This document shows positions 9,398 through 18,470 of a stretch of DNA of 64,000 bases, one piece after another. The translations under genes were made by a program, and so were the position numbers. The notes beneath the pieces were generated by a model that had not been told where the DNA came from, did no database searches, and saw only the letters and a list, made by a program, of their open reading frames with translations. Source of the DNA: Bacteroidales bacterium (GTDB taxonomy: Bacteria > Bacteroidota > Bacteroidia > Bacteroidales > F082). The stretch is from the NCBI GenBank assembly GCA_017549805.1, contig JAFYNJ010000019.1:88312-152311 (forward strand). The letters are read 5' to 3'. Numbering within the stretch: position 1 is the stretch's first letter; every line of letters starts with the position of its first letter.

Positions 9398-10174
9398 ATG
9401 CCAGTCCGTGAAAAAACAATGATAGTTGATGGCTTCACGCTTTCCCTCGACGGAAAAAGACTAATCGAAGCTTGCGATGCGGAAGAGTGTCATGTACCTT
9501 ATGGCGTAGAAGTAATCGACACTTTGGCCTTTGCCTATAGGCAGAACATCAAAAGGATCTATCTCCCAGATACAGTGGTGGGCATCAATGAAGATACTTT
9601 TATCGGATGTGATAACGTTGAGAGTATTGATCTTCCTAATACAATCACAAGAATCGGTCAAGCTGCTTTTCAGATGTGCATTCGTTTAAAATCGATATCA
9701 ATACCGCCCTTAGTTGTCGGTTTAAACGACGCTTTGTTCACGCATTGCTTTTCACTTGAAGAAATAGTAGTTCCAGAAGGAATCTTAGCGATAGGAGAAT
9801 ACTGTTTCGCCGATTGCGAACAATTGAGAAGCATTCAATTGCCAGCATCATTGAGGTTCATTGAGACTAACGCATTCGATGATTGTCACGATCTCACCAT
9901 AAAAGTTCCCCATTCGTCCATTCTCGATGACTTTTATAACACGCACCCTTTTGGCGACCACTGTGAGTTTGTAAGATATAAAGCAACCTATAAGGGAGAT
10001 TGGGAATTGGATAAAAAGAAATGTGAGAGATTCCTCGCCGAACTGCGTTACAAACGTGAACGTGATGACTATGAATCAAGAAAAGAGATGGGGTTGTTGA
10101 CAAAAGAAGAGATTGAGAGGGAAGAAGCCATCTATTTTGATGCGATGTGTGATAGTGGTTTGGATGATTTCTAA
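9398..10174 (+). CDS. BspA-type leucine-rich repeat protein
   Basis: This 258-residue protein contains about five LRR_5 (BspA-like) repeats between residues ~35 and 175, with the recurring pattern I..G.F..C..L..I.LP..L..I. The C-terminal ~70 residues are strongly charged and helical (YKRERDDYESRKE). No signal peptide is seen, unlike surface BspA proteins, so a cytosolic binding role is more likely. The start follows the promoter box at 9364-9371. The gene stands alone between GC-rich repeats. Function is unknown; a target-recognition role is only a guess. Confidence 0.8.
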   Translation: MPVREKTMIVDGFTLSLDGKRLIEACDAEECHVPYGVEVIDTLAFAYRQNIKRIYLPDTVVGINEDTFIGCDNVESIDLPNTITRIGQAAFQMCIRLKSISIPPLVVGLNDALFTHCFSLEEIVVPEGILAIGEYCFADCEQLRSIQLPASLRFIETNAFDDCHDLTIKVPHSSILDDFYNTHPFGDHCEFVRYKATYKGDWELDKKKCERFLAELRYKRERDDYESRKEMGLLTKEEIEREEAIYFDAMCDSGLDDF

Positions 10175-10239
10175 TTCCAAAAAGCATTTTCCGTTTTTAT
10201 ATTAACCCACCCGTCAGCGGAGTTCCGCCCTTCGGGCTC

Positions 10240-10355
10240 CACATCTTGTTTATCCCGGCCACCGCTCAAGCCTAAGCTGTCGGCACCGGCTGCTCCGCAA
10301 AGCTCCGCAGCCCATGCCGCCAGCCGCACCCCGGTCAAACGCCTGCCGGTGGTTA
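10240..10355 (+). repeat. GC-rich extragenic repeat, family 2, copy 1
   Basis: The unit starts CACATCTTGTTTATCCCGGCC and includes AAGCCTAAGCTGTCGGCA and a CCATGCCGCCAGCCGCACCCC block. Related copies are at 15126-15185 and 15810-15987, with a fragment at 19431-19452. It lies between the convergent LRR and mcrC genes. Confidence 0.8.
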
Positions 10356-10362
10356 AACTGTT

Positions 10363-11691
10363 TTAATCTAAGTTTAATGATTCCACAAACACCCGCTCCA
10401 TGTCTTTCATCCTTTCGCAGAATTCTCCGTAAGTCTTCGCCGTCTGGCAAACCGCTATGCCGAAAATGGAAAGCGTTGATTGAGCGTCTTTGAGCCTCCC
10501 AGTGGGTATCTTGGTTTGCTTCTCCATAAGAGGTGCCACAAAACCACCTCTGGTCGCTTTAAGTGTGGTCATATATGCCATCACCTGATGTACATCGTTT
10601 CGGTCAACATCAGATACCTTCACATAGCTCCCAAGCCTCTTATACTTGGCATCGAGTACAAAATCTTCTTTGTAGAAGTCGGGATATCTCACACCGCTAT
10701 GTCCCTCAAATAGGTAAATGCCATTCTTACGTTTCTTGTTTTCGCCATGGATGAAGCCAAGTCCATCCAGTACCGTATTGACATACTCTTCCCACAGCCA
10801 TGCGCCATCGAACAGGATGCCGCAGATGATGTCATCGCTCTCTCCATACTTCACTTCTTCCATCCTTAATATTTGCAAGCACAAGGTTTGCAGTGGCCGG
10901 TACTCTGTATAGTAGGGGTGCATCCGCATCCTCAGGTTTTTGCTGATGATGGCACTGCGCTCGTTCCTATCATACAACGGGGTGTGCTCTACGATGGCCT
11001 CTACGTTCTCTTTGGTCTCTTGGTCAATGTTGAGCACAGCTTGGCCGTACTTCTTGGTCTTCATGAACTCTATGGTATGCCTGATGAGCTCGGTGGTGCT
11101 GTTGTCGTAGCTGTATTCTCGGGTGGAATAGGCAAAGTCGCCAACGAACGGGGTGTTTCGGGCAACGTGCCGCCCAACGTCCAGCGTTCCTTTCAGGTGG
11201 GCATCGTTGTGCCGGTAGTTCTGATACTCCCTGTAAATGCCTTGCCGCATGGCCGACTTCAGGAAGTAGGGGAACATGAACATCACAAAGTCAAACACGT
11301 CTTCCTGCTCGTTGTTGTGGTTCAGGTCAAAAAGGTTGAACGACAGAACGCGCTGAAGCATATAGTGGAGCAGGAAGTCATCCCGTCCCTTATCGAATCT
11401 CGATTGTATCTTGATCTGGAGGTCGCCAACACCGATGAAGCCCATCACATTGTTGGTGGTGATGCGTACTTTCTCAGAGTCGCTGGTGTTGAGTATCGAC
11501 ATGACAGAGGCATCGCCAACCCTATCGTCCGACGTTTCTATGCTGTAGGGGAAGATAAGCAGGTTCTCATTTTCCCTGCACAGTTCCGCTACCGTTTTGT
11601 CGGCAATGGGGAAGAGAGCGGCAACATCCTTTCTCGGATATACTCCCGCGTCTGGTTGCCCAATATTGTTATCTGTCAGGTTAATTCTCAT
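10363..11691 (-). CDS. mcrC: McrC subunit of McrBC-type modification-dependent restriction system
   Basis: This 442-residue protein has the McrC layout: an N-terminal adaptor domain that engages the McrB motor and a C-terminal PD-(D/E)xK nuclease. The catalytic signature is visible as RYPDFY, then LDAKYK about ten residues later. The mcrB stop lies 11 bases inside the start of this gene, so the two are translationally coupled. McrBC uses GTP to translocate DNA and cleaves between modified cytosine sites, mainly restricting foreign modified DNA. The long N-terminal region (residues 1-200) is typical of the DUF2357-less, stand-alone McrC. I see no inactivating change. Confidence 0.9.
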   Translation of the reverse strand: MRINLTDNNIGQPDAGVYPRKDVAALFPIADKTVAELCRENENLLIFPYSIETSDDRVGDASVMSILNTSDSEKVRITTNNVMGFIGVGDLQIKIQSRFDKGRDDFLLHYMLQRVLSFNLFDLNHNNEQEDVFDFVMFMFPYFLKSAMRQGIYREYQNYRHNDAHLKGTLDVGRHVARNTPFVGDFAYSTREYSYDNSTTELIRHTIEFMKTKKYGQAVLNIDQETKENVEAIVEHTPLYDRNERSAIISKNLRMRMHPYYTEYRPLQTLCLQILRMEEVKYGESDDIICGILFDGAWLWEEYVNTVLDGLGFIHGENKKRKNGIYLFEGHSGVRYPDFYKEDFVLDAKYKRLGSYVKVSDVDRNDVHQVMAYMTTLKATRGGFVAPLMEKQTKIPTGRLKDAQSTLSIFGIAVCQTAKTYGEFCERMKDMERVFVESLNLD

Positions 11692-14434
11692 CGATCAACT
11701 CTTGGGTGGCTTCCTTTTCGTTGAAATAGGCTTTGCTGAACTTTTCAAGGATTTCCTTGGTCTTGCGGAACCCACGGAGGTACTCCTTCAGCAGAGGTTC
11801 AATGTTCATCGTCCAGAGTTTCTCGAAGTCTCCACCGTTTTCTCCCAGCTTCAGGAAGTATGATGGACCAATGCTGTAGGCGGCTCCCAGTCCGTCAGTG
11901 GCGGCAATGGCCTCGTTCAACCGTTTCATGGTAGCTTTGGCTTCATCGGCACATGGCAGGTTGTCAAGCATGTCTTGGGTGTCTTCAGGGGTCACCTCTT
12001 TCCAGGTGAACCTGCGTCGCATCGCAAAGTCCATGCTTTCCACCGAACGGTCAATGTCGTTCATCGTGGCCAGTATATAAACGTTCTCCGGCACGTAGAA
12101 TCCCTTGGCAAAAACATCGGTCTCTGGTATGAGGTTCTGATACTGGGTTTGTACCAGGTGCTCTTTCTTGCCTCTATAGCCTGGATCAATGGCATAGAAC
12201 AATTCGCCGAAGATTTTCGAGGCCTCGCCACGGTTGATTTCATCAATGATGAATACGTAGGGCTTACGCAGCACCTTTGCGGCATCGGCTGTCACCGTCT
12301 TCTGCTTCATGGCTCTCACGGCCTTGGTGATGATGTAAGCGTATGAATCAGGCTGGGTGCCAAACTTCCTGTTGAAATGGTTGCGGATGTCCTTCACGTT
12401 GTTGAGTGGCACTTCCTGAATCAACAGTTCCAGTATTTCATCGGTGTTGACAAGCACCTGTGTGGTCTTCTCGTTCTGTTCGTTGTGTACCACAACACTA
12501 TGCCCCCTGTTTTCCACGATGGTGAAGTCGCTTCCGGTGGCGAGGGTGTATTTCTTTCCGCTTTCTATGGAGTCCTCGATGAACTGCTGGAGGCTCTCTT
12601 CCCACTTCATCTCCTTGGTCAGGTTCTCAACGCTCTTTTCCGAGTCCACCATGTTCTTGATGGCCTTGCGGCAGAACTCCTTAAATACTCCGTCCTTGCG
12701 CTCAAAGCCCATCTGTCCGTCGGGCTTCTCTATGGGTCGCAAGCCTTCCACGAAGTCGGTGTAGTCAAACGAGGGATGGAACTGCACAAACATCGATTCT
12801 GCGCCCATCTCGTCGGCTATAGCCTGCGCCATATAGGTCTTTCCCGTGCCTGGTGCGCCGGTCAGCACAAGGTTATAGTTCTCGTTGAGCAGGTCAATGT
12901 AGGTCTGGTATTTCTTCAGTGTCATGGTCTCTCCGTTTATTAAGCTGTTGGCATAATCAATGATATCTTGGACTTTGGGATCTGCTTGGTGTATGGTCTT
13001 TCTGTAGGCTCCATATACGTTGCCATCGAAATCCTTTTGGTCAAAACTCACGTATTTCACACTACACTTGCAGCGGGTGTATTGGTCAACTTGGTAGGTA
13101 GTGACGTTGCCCGTCACCACACCCACCCCCTTTATTCTAAGGAATGGAAGGTCGTGGTTTTTGCCTTTGGTGGCTGACGATTTCAAAATGATGACATCCC
13201 CCTCGGTGATGGTCTTGGCCTGAGCCATCAGCCTTTGGTCGCCAGCGGATGTTTCATCGAAACCGCCTTCCCATATCCCCTCATCCTTAAAACGCTCCAT
13301 CTGCGAATTATGTCCTCCAAAACTATAACCCACAAGCCAGTACTTCTTGCTTGGCTTTTGATTTCTCAGCCATGCTTGATACGAAATCTCTGGGATGTCT
13401 TTTTCTTTGATCTCATGCTTCTCAATCTTGTCCTTCACCGCATGAAGAACGTTAAGATAATGCGCTGCATCAAATTGGTTTTCCCTGAAAACATCAACAC
13501 CTATGGTTGGCAAATAATCCCTGTTGCAAGCATCAAGGGCTATATAGTCATACGGGCGAATCCAGAACAACCCCATGGTAATATTCCATTTGATGCCATG
13601 CTGCTTTATTACCTTATCGAAAAGAATGGCAAATAGTGATTCGTCTTTCCTAACCACTGCTTCAAACAAATCCCATAATGGCCCCACATCCTTACCGACA
13701 TTTTCACGCCAAAAGAAAACAGCTTTCATGGCATTGACAACTGGTACACCGTCAAAATCTTCCGGAAGTCCTGCTCCTATACCCAACTTTTCTTTGAAAT
13801 ACTGGCAAATGCTAACACGATTCGTTAGTGTAAGGCCTCTGTTTATAATGCCATACACCGAGAATGGATCAATATCTGAAATATGCCCGTCGTTCTCGTC
13901 CTTGATATAGCCTACAAACTTAGCGTCGAGTCCATACACGATATCCAACAACAGCTGTCTACTGTCTTTGAAGGCCAATAACTTATCAGCCATTTCCTCA
14001 AAGAAAGGAATCCAGGTGCAATGCTTGTTCCATCCCAGGTTCTCTATAGCCTGCACCAATTCATCTCTTAAGGTGGTCTCAAACAAGCCGTCATCGCTTT
14101 CAGTCCCTTCCTTCATGGTAACATGCCAGAAGCGTTCCTTCCCTTCTTGGTCATAGATCCGAAAACGATTCAGGTGTCTCACTACCGCCATCCCGAATTT
14201 CGTAATCCACGAGTTGAACTTTTGTGCATCGACAGGGTTGCCATAATACTTCAAGCCCAGCGTCTTACAGCTGGCTTTATGTCCAGGCTCGTTATAAAAG
14301 GCCAATAGAGCCTTTCTGTAGTTGTCCGTAGTCAGCGTCTTATTGGCCAGAATCTTCTGCCATTCCTCCACTGTCACATCAATCTCGCACGAAAAAGTCC
14401 CTTTGGGTCCTTCCTTGGTGTATATCTTTTCCAT
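11681..14434 (-). CDS. mcrB: McrB-type AAA+ GTPase with EVE-like DNA-recognition domain
   Basis: This 917-residue protein ends in an McrB-type AAA+ motor. Walker A (TGAPGTGKT) is near 525, Walker B is IIDEINRGE, and the McrB signature MNDIDRS is near 795. The middle part (~380-480, WLVGYSFGG through the GDVIIL segment) looks like an EVE/PUA-like module, a fold that reads modified bases. The N-terminal ~350 residues are an unrecognised helical region. With McrC it should restrict DNA carrying modified cytosine or another base. E. coli McrB is about half this length, so the N-terminal extension is the notable part. A promoter box sits at 14460-14467. Confidence 0.9.
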   Translation of the reverse strand: MEKIYTKEGPKGTFSCEIDVTVEEWQKILANKTLTTDNYRKALLAFYNEPGHKASCKTLGLKYYGNPVDAQKFNSWITKFGMAVVRHLNRFRIYDQEGKERFWHVTMKEGTESDDGLFETTLRDELVQAIENLGWNKHCTWIPFFEEMADKLLAFKDSRQLLLDIVYGLDAKFVGYIKDENDGHISDIDPFSVYGIINRGLTLTNRVSICQYFKEKLGIGAGLPEDFDGVPVVNAMKAVFFWRENVGKDVGPLWDLFEAVVRKDESLFAILFDKVIKQHGIKWNITMGLFWIRPYDYIALDACNRDYLPTIGVDVFRENQFDAAHYLNVLHAVKDKIEKHEIKEKDIPEISYQAWLRNQKPSKKYWLVGYSFGGHNSQMERFKDEGIWEGGFDETSAGDQRLMAQAKTITEGDVIILKSSATKGKNHDLPFLRIKGVGVVTGNVTTYQVDQYTRCKCSVKYVSFDQKDFDGNVYGAYRKTIHQADPKVQDIIDYANSLINGETMTLKKYQTYIDLLNENYNLVLTGAPGTGKTYMAQAIADEMGAESMFVQFHPSFDYTDFVEGLRPIEKPDGQMGFERKDGVFKEFCRKAIKNMVDSEKSVENLTKEMKWEESLQQFIEDSIESGKKYTLATGSDFTIVENRGHSVVVHNEQNEKTTQVLVNTDEILELLIQEVPLNNVKDIRNHFNRKFGTQPDSYAYIITKAVRAMKQKTVTADAAKVLRKPYVFIIDEINRGEASKIFGELFYAIDPGYRGKKEHLVQTQYQNLIPETDVFAKGFYVPENVYILATMNDIDRSVESMDFAMRRRFTWKEVTPEDTQDMLDNLPCADEAKATMKRLNEAIAATDGLGAAYSIGPSYFLKLGENGGDFEKLWTMNIEPLLKEYLRGFRKTKEILEKFSKAYFNEKEATQELIDEN

Positions 14435-14459
14435 CTTCTTACGAAGTTTATTATTGACG

Positions 14460-14467
14460 CAAAGTTA
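14460..14467 (-). promoter_or_regulatory. -7 box upstream of mcrBC
   Basis: The minus strand reads TAACTTTG, an exact TAnnTTTG match 26 bases before the mcrB ATG. It suggests mcrBC has its own promoter, separate from the 116-residue gene upstream. Confidence 0.55.
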
Positions 14468-14482
14468 ATGATTGTTTTCTAA

Positions 14483-14833
14483 TTAGAGGTTATCCAAGTC
14501 AACGAACTTACAGTTGGGGTCAAACTCAATGTCTTTGACCTTCTGCTGAATATACTTTTTTGTCGAAACTCCTGAGGGCATGTCATCATCATACCAAACC
14601 ACCTCCAGCCGATGTTTCCATTGATAACTGGTGCGAAGTGTAAAGACGTAGGGTTTGAGGGCGCCATTGTCCAGCTCTGGAGTGATGTAGTACACTCCCT
14701 TCCGATTCACCATCCCCCTCATTTTAAACTGTGTTACAGTCTGCCGTGTACCCTCCAAGCAACCTCCATACGTTTCTTCCACGTTGAAGCCATCAACTTT
14801 CACTCCCTTGCGGTCTTTGAAATCTATTATCAT
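14483..14833 (-). CDS. Hypothetical protein, 116 residues, upstream of mcrBC
   Basis: A small, mostly beta-rich protein with many aromatic and charged residues (VYYITPELDNG and LEVVWYDDDMPSG). It has no signal peptide or membrane segment, and I recognise no family. It lies 48 bases upstream of mcrB on the same strand, with its own promoter box at 14858-14865 (TAACTTTG). Because mcrBC has a separate box, the two may be only partly co-transcribed. A role as an accessory of the restriction system is possible but rests on position alone. Confidence 0.65.
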   Translation of the reverse strand: MIIDFKDRKGVKVDGFNVEETYGGCLEGTRQTVTQFKMRGMVNRKGVYYITPELDNGALKPYVFTLRTSYQWKHRLEVVWYDDDMPSGVSTKKYIQQKVKDIEFDPNCKFVDLDNL

Positions 14834-14857
14834 TTTTCTTGGTATCTATCTTCTCCG

Positions 14858-14865
14858 CAAAGTTA
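14858..14865 (-). promoter_or_regulatory. -7 box for the 116-residue gene
   Basis: The minus strand reads TAACTTTG, 24 bases before the ATG at 14833. The same octamer precedes mcrB. Confidence 0.5.
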
Positions 14866-14876
14866 CTCATTTTTTT

Positions 14877-15032
14877 CTTTTGGGCGCGTCCCCCGTCGGC
14901 CAGCTCTGTTTTGTCATTGAGTGGCATCATCTCTTTGGCCGCCGGCGGTCGGGCTTTCCGGGGGTCGCTTCGCTCCGTGCTCCGTTGCACTCCGCACCAA
15001 GCCCCTCCAATCCCTCGCGCGCTGCCGCACCC
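14877..15032 (+). repeat. GC-rich extragenic repeat, family 1, copy B
   Basis: Second copy of the unit at 9181-9334, in the same orientation. The ends are conserved (TTTGGGCGCGTCCCC; CCCCTCCAATCCCTCGCGCGC) and the middle segment differs. Confidence 0.9.
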
Positions 15033-15125
15033 TAACAAAGCCCGCCCAGCCAAGGTGTTTCGCCCTCTGCCGAAGCCTTCCGTCAGCGCACTGGCCAGCC
15101 CCATCTCCAGGCATCGGCAGAGCGC

Positions 15126-15185
15126 TTCACATCTTGTTTACCCCGCCAGCCGCACGAGCCTAAGCTGCTGGCATCCGCTGCTACG
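15126..15185 (+). repeat. Extragenic repeat family 2, copy 2 (partial)
   Basis: CACATCTTGTTTACCCCGCC, then AGCCTAAGCTG and GGCATCCGCTGCT, matches the first ~60 bases of the copy at 10240. Confidence 0.75.
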
Positions 15186-15525
15186 GTCCGTTCCATTGGC
15201 GTTTTTGCCCACGCACACGACCCTCCCTCAGTGTGGTCGTTTCGGGTGGCCATCCCTTCATGGTCTGACAACTCCATTCCGCTACGGCGGGCTGACGATG
15301 GCTTCGTTTCACTTCGCCGTCGATCAGGCCGCCTCCGCTCCAGTCGTCGTCAGACCACTCAACCGCACCAGCCTTCTCCCTTTTGGTCGGTTTTAGCATT
15401 TAGCGGCAACTTCTTGTTTCTCGTGTCGGTCGCCCGTTTCCCCACCCACTCTAAAAACGCCGATTCCGCTACCCTCCGCAGCCAATGCCATCAGCCGCAC
15501 CCCGCAACAGCCTTTTGGTGACTCC

Positions 15526-15556
15526 GTCATTGCGAGGAGGAACAACGAAGCAACCC
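15526..15556 (+). repeat. GTCATTGCGAGGAGG-type interspersed repeat, copy 1
   Basis: The sequence CGTCATTGCGAGGAGGAACAACGAAGCAACC is the widespread short repeat whose usual form has GTCATTGCGAGGAGG followed by GACGAAGCAATC. A second, closer copy is inside the thermonuclease gene at 20574-20604. Confidence 0.8.
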
Positions 15557-15809
15557 CGAAGGGCTCACCGAACGAAGGGAGGTAATCTTCATGTTGGAGA
15601 ATTTGCCTGTCATCGGCAGTTTTTCGCAATCCTAAATCGACACGGAAAATAGGGTAGAGGCAAACCAATGCCCCGCCCCCTGTTGGTGTTCCGCCATTCC
15701 AGAAGCCTCGCCTTGGGGCTGGCTCCGCTGCGTCGGCTTTCATTCCGCTTCGCTTCATGAAGGCCGCCTCCGCTTCTCCAGGCCCAAGTCAAGGCCTCTT
15801 CCATGGCTC

Positions 15810-15987
15810 CACATCTTGTTAATCCCCCGGCCACCGCACAAGCCCAAGCTGTCGGCATCCGCTGCTTCGTTTCGCTCCTCGGCGTTTTTCCATCCCGCAC
15901 GGCCTCCCCGTCAAAAACGCCACTCCGCTCCAACTTCGCAGCCCATGCCTCCAGCCGCACCCCGCTCAAACGCCTGCCGGCGGCAGA
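15810..15987 (+). repeat. Extragenic repeat family 2, copy 3
   Basis: It starts CACATCTTGTTAATCCCCCGG, includes AAGCTGTCGGCATCCGCTGC, and ends with the GCCTCCAGCCGCACCCCGCTC and AACGCCTGCCGG blocks shared with the copy at 10240-10355. Confidence 0.8.
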
Positions 15988-16013
15988 ATGCTCTTCTTTG
16001 TTTAATGCAGGTA

Positions 16014-16043
16014 TTTGCAATGCCGTTTTTATTACTATCTTTG
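16014..16043 (+). promoter_or_regulatory. Full Bacteroidetes promoter for the 16070 gene and UvrD-like helicase
   Basis: TTTG at 16014-16017 and TATCTTTG at 16036-16043 are separated by 18 bases, matching the TTTG and TAnnTTTG boxes of Bacteroidetes promoters. The first ATG after it is at 16070, which fixes the start of the small gene and excludes the in-frame ATG at 15803. Confidence 0.75.
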
Positions 16044-16069
16044 CCAAATCAACTATAAAAAGCAAAACG

Positions 16070-16330
16070 ATGGACGATTCTACTGAACTCAACGGATTGA
16101 AATACATAGGCGATGTGCCTATGGTTTATAAAGGAGCTGCATACGAGGAATACTACGAACCCTTATATGTTCAAATGGTGGGCGACAAACCTTTCTATGC
16201 TGTAAAAACTGAAAACGGCATAGAAGCAGTGGCCATCGTTAAAGAGAGCTCAATCCCCTTTATCACCAAGGATAGAGTTTTCAAGTACAACGCCGAGAAC
16301 GATAATATTTGCGTAAAGATTCCGATGTAA
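16070..16330 (+). CDS. Small hypothetical protein, 86 residues, partner of UvrD-like helicase
   Basis: The start is the ATG at 16070, 26 bases after the promoter box; the longer frame runs back through repeat DNA. The product (MDDSTELNGLKYIG) is acidic and beta-rich, with no signal peptide, and I recognise no family. Only 15 bases separate it from the helicase gene, so the two form a bicistron. A small acidic protein encoded directly before a helicase could be a regulator or an antitoxin-like partner, but nothing in the sequence proves it. Confidence 0.7.
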   Translation: MDDSTELNGLKYIGDVPMVYKGAAYEEYYEPLYVQMVGDKPFYAVKTENGIEAVAIVKESSIPFITKDRVFKYNAENDNICVKIPM

Positions 16331-16345
16331 ATCTAAACCTTCAAC

Positions 16346-18454
16346 ATGAATGATTTATTTGAGCATCTCAATCAACACCAAATCGAAGCCGTAAAAGCTA
16401 CAGAAGGAAGAATTAGGGTTACAGCCGGAGCTGGCTCTGGGAAGACAAGAGTTCTTGCCCACCGTTATGCGTATTTGGTAAACGCATTAGGTATTAGTCC
16501 ATCAAATATCCTTTGTGTAACTTTTACCAATAAAGCGGCAAACGAGATGAAGAAACGCATTGGCGGGATGGTGTCCGCTGGTAATACCAACGATTTTGTC
16601 TGTACTCTTCATGGTTTTTGCGTTAAATTTCTCAGAAAAGAAATCCATCGTTTAGGTTATCCGCATAATTTTATAGTATTGGATGAAGAGGATTCCAAGG
16701 ATTTGGCAAAACTGGCAATGAAAGAATTTGATCTCGAAGCCAATCAAATTACAGTAAAGCAGTTTCTCGCAAGCATTGCCAGGTTCAAACGCACTTCCCC
16801 TTATATTTATGGTTTTATGCTCCCTAGTTCAATATTCAAAACCATAAATGAGACATCAAGGTATTTTCAGCTTCAATTAAAAAGTTTTGCTCTTGACTTT
16901 GATGACTTAATTTATTTTACCATCTACATCTTGGAGAATTATTCCGATGCAAAAGCGTATTGGCAAGATAAGTTAAACTACATAATGGTAGATGAAGCCC
17001 AAGACTTTAGTGAAAGAAATTGGACTTTAATCGAGTTGCTATCTGAACATCACAAAAATTTATTTATCGTTGGAGACCCCGACCAATCAATCTATGAATG
17101 GCGTGGAGCAAGGCCTGAATTGTTTTTAAACTTTGATTCTGACAAAGATTTCATTCTGGAAGAAAACTACAGATCAACACCAAATATCCTTGAGGTTGCC
17201 AATTCTGTAATTAAAAACAACAAAAAGCGCATTGAAAAGAGACTGATTACAAATATCAGCAAGGGGAAGAATGTGATTCATTATCATGGGAAGGACGATG
17301 CTGATGAAAGCGACTGGATTGCAAATCAAATTGTTCAATTTAAGAAGTCTGGCTTTGCTTATTCTGATTGCGCTATCCTATATCGCGCTTCATATCTCTC
17401 CCGAAGTGTTGAACAAGCGTTGCTGAAAAAGAAAATCAGTTATACGGTATGGGGTGGTATCAGATTCTTTGAAAGAAAAGAAATCAAAGATGCTCTTGGG
17501 TATTTAAAACTAATTGCATACTATGATGACTTGGCCTTCAGAAGAATTATTAATGTTCCATCAAGGAAGTTTGGCAGGGTATCGATGGAAAAAGTACAAA
17601 AGATTGCTGAAGCTCAAAAAATCAGTCTCTATGATGCATTGAAAATCTTCAACAAAGAATCTGGCAATGAACAAATCAAGGCTTTCATTACCTTGGTTGA
17701 CGATATGGTTGCCCGAAAGAATAGTGTTTCAATTTCTGATCTGCTGAATTATGTGTTAAATGAGAGTGGTTATATGAATATGATTAGAACCGACTCAGAC
17801 GAAGAAAGACTAGAAAATCTTGAAGAGCTTTTGTCGTCAATCAAGAACTATGAGCACGCTAATCAAGATGATGAAATCTCAATTGATACATACCTGCAAG
17901 ATATAGCTCTATATACCAATGCCGACTACAAGAACGATGAGTCAACAGTTAAACTCATGACAATTCATCAATCTAAAGGTCTTGAATTTCCTATCGTTTT
18001 TATCTGCGGTTTAACGGAGGGTGTTTTCCCGAGTCATAGGTCTATAAGAGAAAGGAAGGGTTCTGCGCTTGAGGAAGAGAGAAGATTGTTCTATGTTGCG
18101 TCAACTCGTGCTGAGAAACACCTTTTCTTGACTGAATCAGAAGGTTATAACGCTTCATCGGGTACAGATAAATATCCTTCTAGATTTATAAGCGAAATTG
18201 CTGACAATTTGGTCGAAGTTGAAGGTAATCTTAGACCCGAATTGCTTGAAGGAACCAAATACCTTGTCAAGTCAATTGATTCTGAAATTGATCCTGAGCC
18301 AATAACACCTTTGAATGTCGGTGAGCATGTTTCTCACATGGTTTTTGGCGAAGGTGTTGTTGTCGAAGTCAATCTCGAAGAGGATACTTGCAAGGTTCAT
18401 TTTAAGGATGGCGACCGGCATATTCGTCCCTCATTTCTTACACCTTTGGTTTAG
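16346..18454 (+). CDS. UvrD/PcrA-like superfamily 1A DNA helicase
   Basis: This 702-residue helicase has Walker A GAGSGKTRV (28-36), the TFTNKAANEM motif Ia, Walker B VDEAQDF, motif III GDPDQSIYEWRGA, motif IV ENYRSTPNI, motif V TIHQSKGLEFPIVF and motif VI FYVASTRAEKHL. The extreme C-terminus (VGEHVSHMVFGEGVVVEV) matches the Tudor-like fold that ends PcrA/UvrD and binds RNA polymerase. At 702 residues it is close to normal PcrA length. It sits in an accessory island, paired with an 86-residue gene, and its AT content is higher than that of the T6SS genes. It may therefore be an acquired paralogue rather than the housekeeping UvrD. Confidence 0.92.
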   Translation: MNDLFEHLNQHQIEAVKATEGRIRVTAGAGSGKTRVLAHRYAYLVNALGISPSNILCVTFTNKAANEMKKRIGGMVSAGNTNDFVCTLHGFCVKFLRKEIHRLGYPHNFIVLDEEDSKDLAKLAMKEFDLEANQITVKQFLASIARFKRTSPYIYGFMLPSSIFKTINETSRYFQLQLKSFALDFDDLIYFTIYILENYSDAKAYWQDKLNYIMVDEAQDFSERNWTLIELLSEHHKNLFIVGDPDQSIYEWRGARPELFLNFDSDKDFILEENYRSTPNILEVANSVIKNNKKRIEKRLITNISKGKNVIHYHGKDDADESDWIANQIVQFKKSGFAYSDCAILYRASYLSRSVEQALLKKKISYTVWGGIRFFERKEIKDALGYLKLIAYYDDLAFRRIINVPSRKFGRVSMEKVQKIAEAQKISLYDALKIFNKESGNEQIKAFITLVDDMVARKNSVSISDLLNYVLNESGYMNMIRTDSDEERLENLEELLSSIKNYEHANQDDEISIDTYLQDIALYTNADYKNDESTVKLMTIHQSKGLEFPIVFICGLTEGVFPSHRSIRERKGSALEEERRLFYVASTRAEKHLFLTESEGYNASSGTDKYPSRFISEIADNLVEVEGNLRPELLEGTKYLVKSIDSEIDPEPITPLNVGEHVSHMVFGEGVVVEVNLEEDTCKVHFKDGDRHIRPSFLTPLV

Positions 18455-18470
18455 TGTGTGTTTCTTATTT

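Larger units (their letters stand above)
15033..16009. other. Long GC-rich non-coding region built from degenerate repeats
   Basis: About 1 kb between the 116-residue gene and the small gene at 16070 has no credible gene. Open frames on both strands are low-complexity, rich in Arg, Pro, Ser and Ala, and lack promoter-adjacent starts. The stretch contains pieces of family 2 repeats (15126-15185, 15475-15505, 15810-15987), an RPE-like repeat (15526-15556) and recurrent CATTCCGCT and CCTCCGCT motifs. It looks like accumulated extragenic repeats rather than a decayed gene. Confidence 0.7.

Noticed and set aside
14839-15787. Several overlapping open frames on both strands in the GC-rich stretch
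   Set aside because: They translate repeat DNA into Arg/Pro/Ser-rich low-complexity sequence without promoters or families, so they are not counted as genes.
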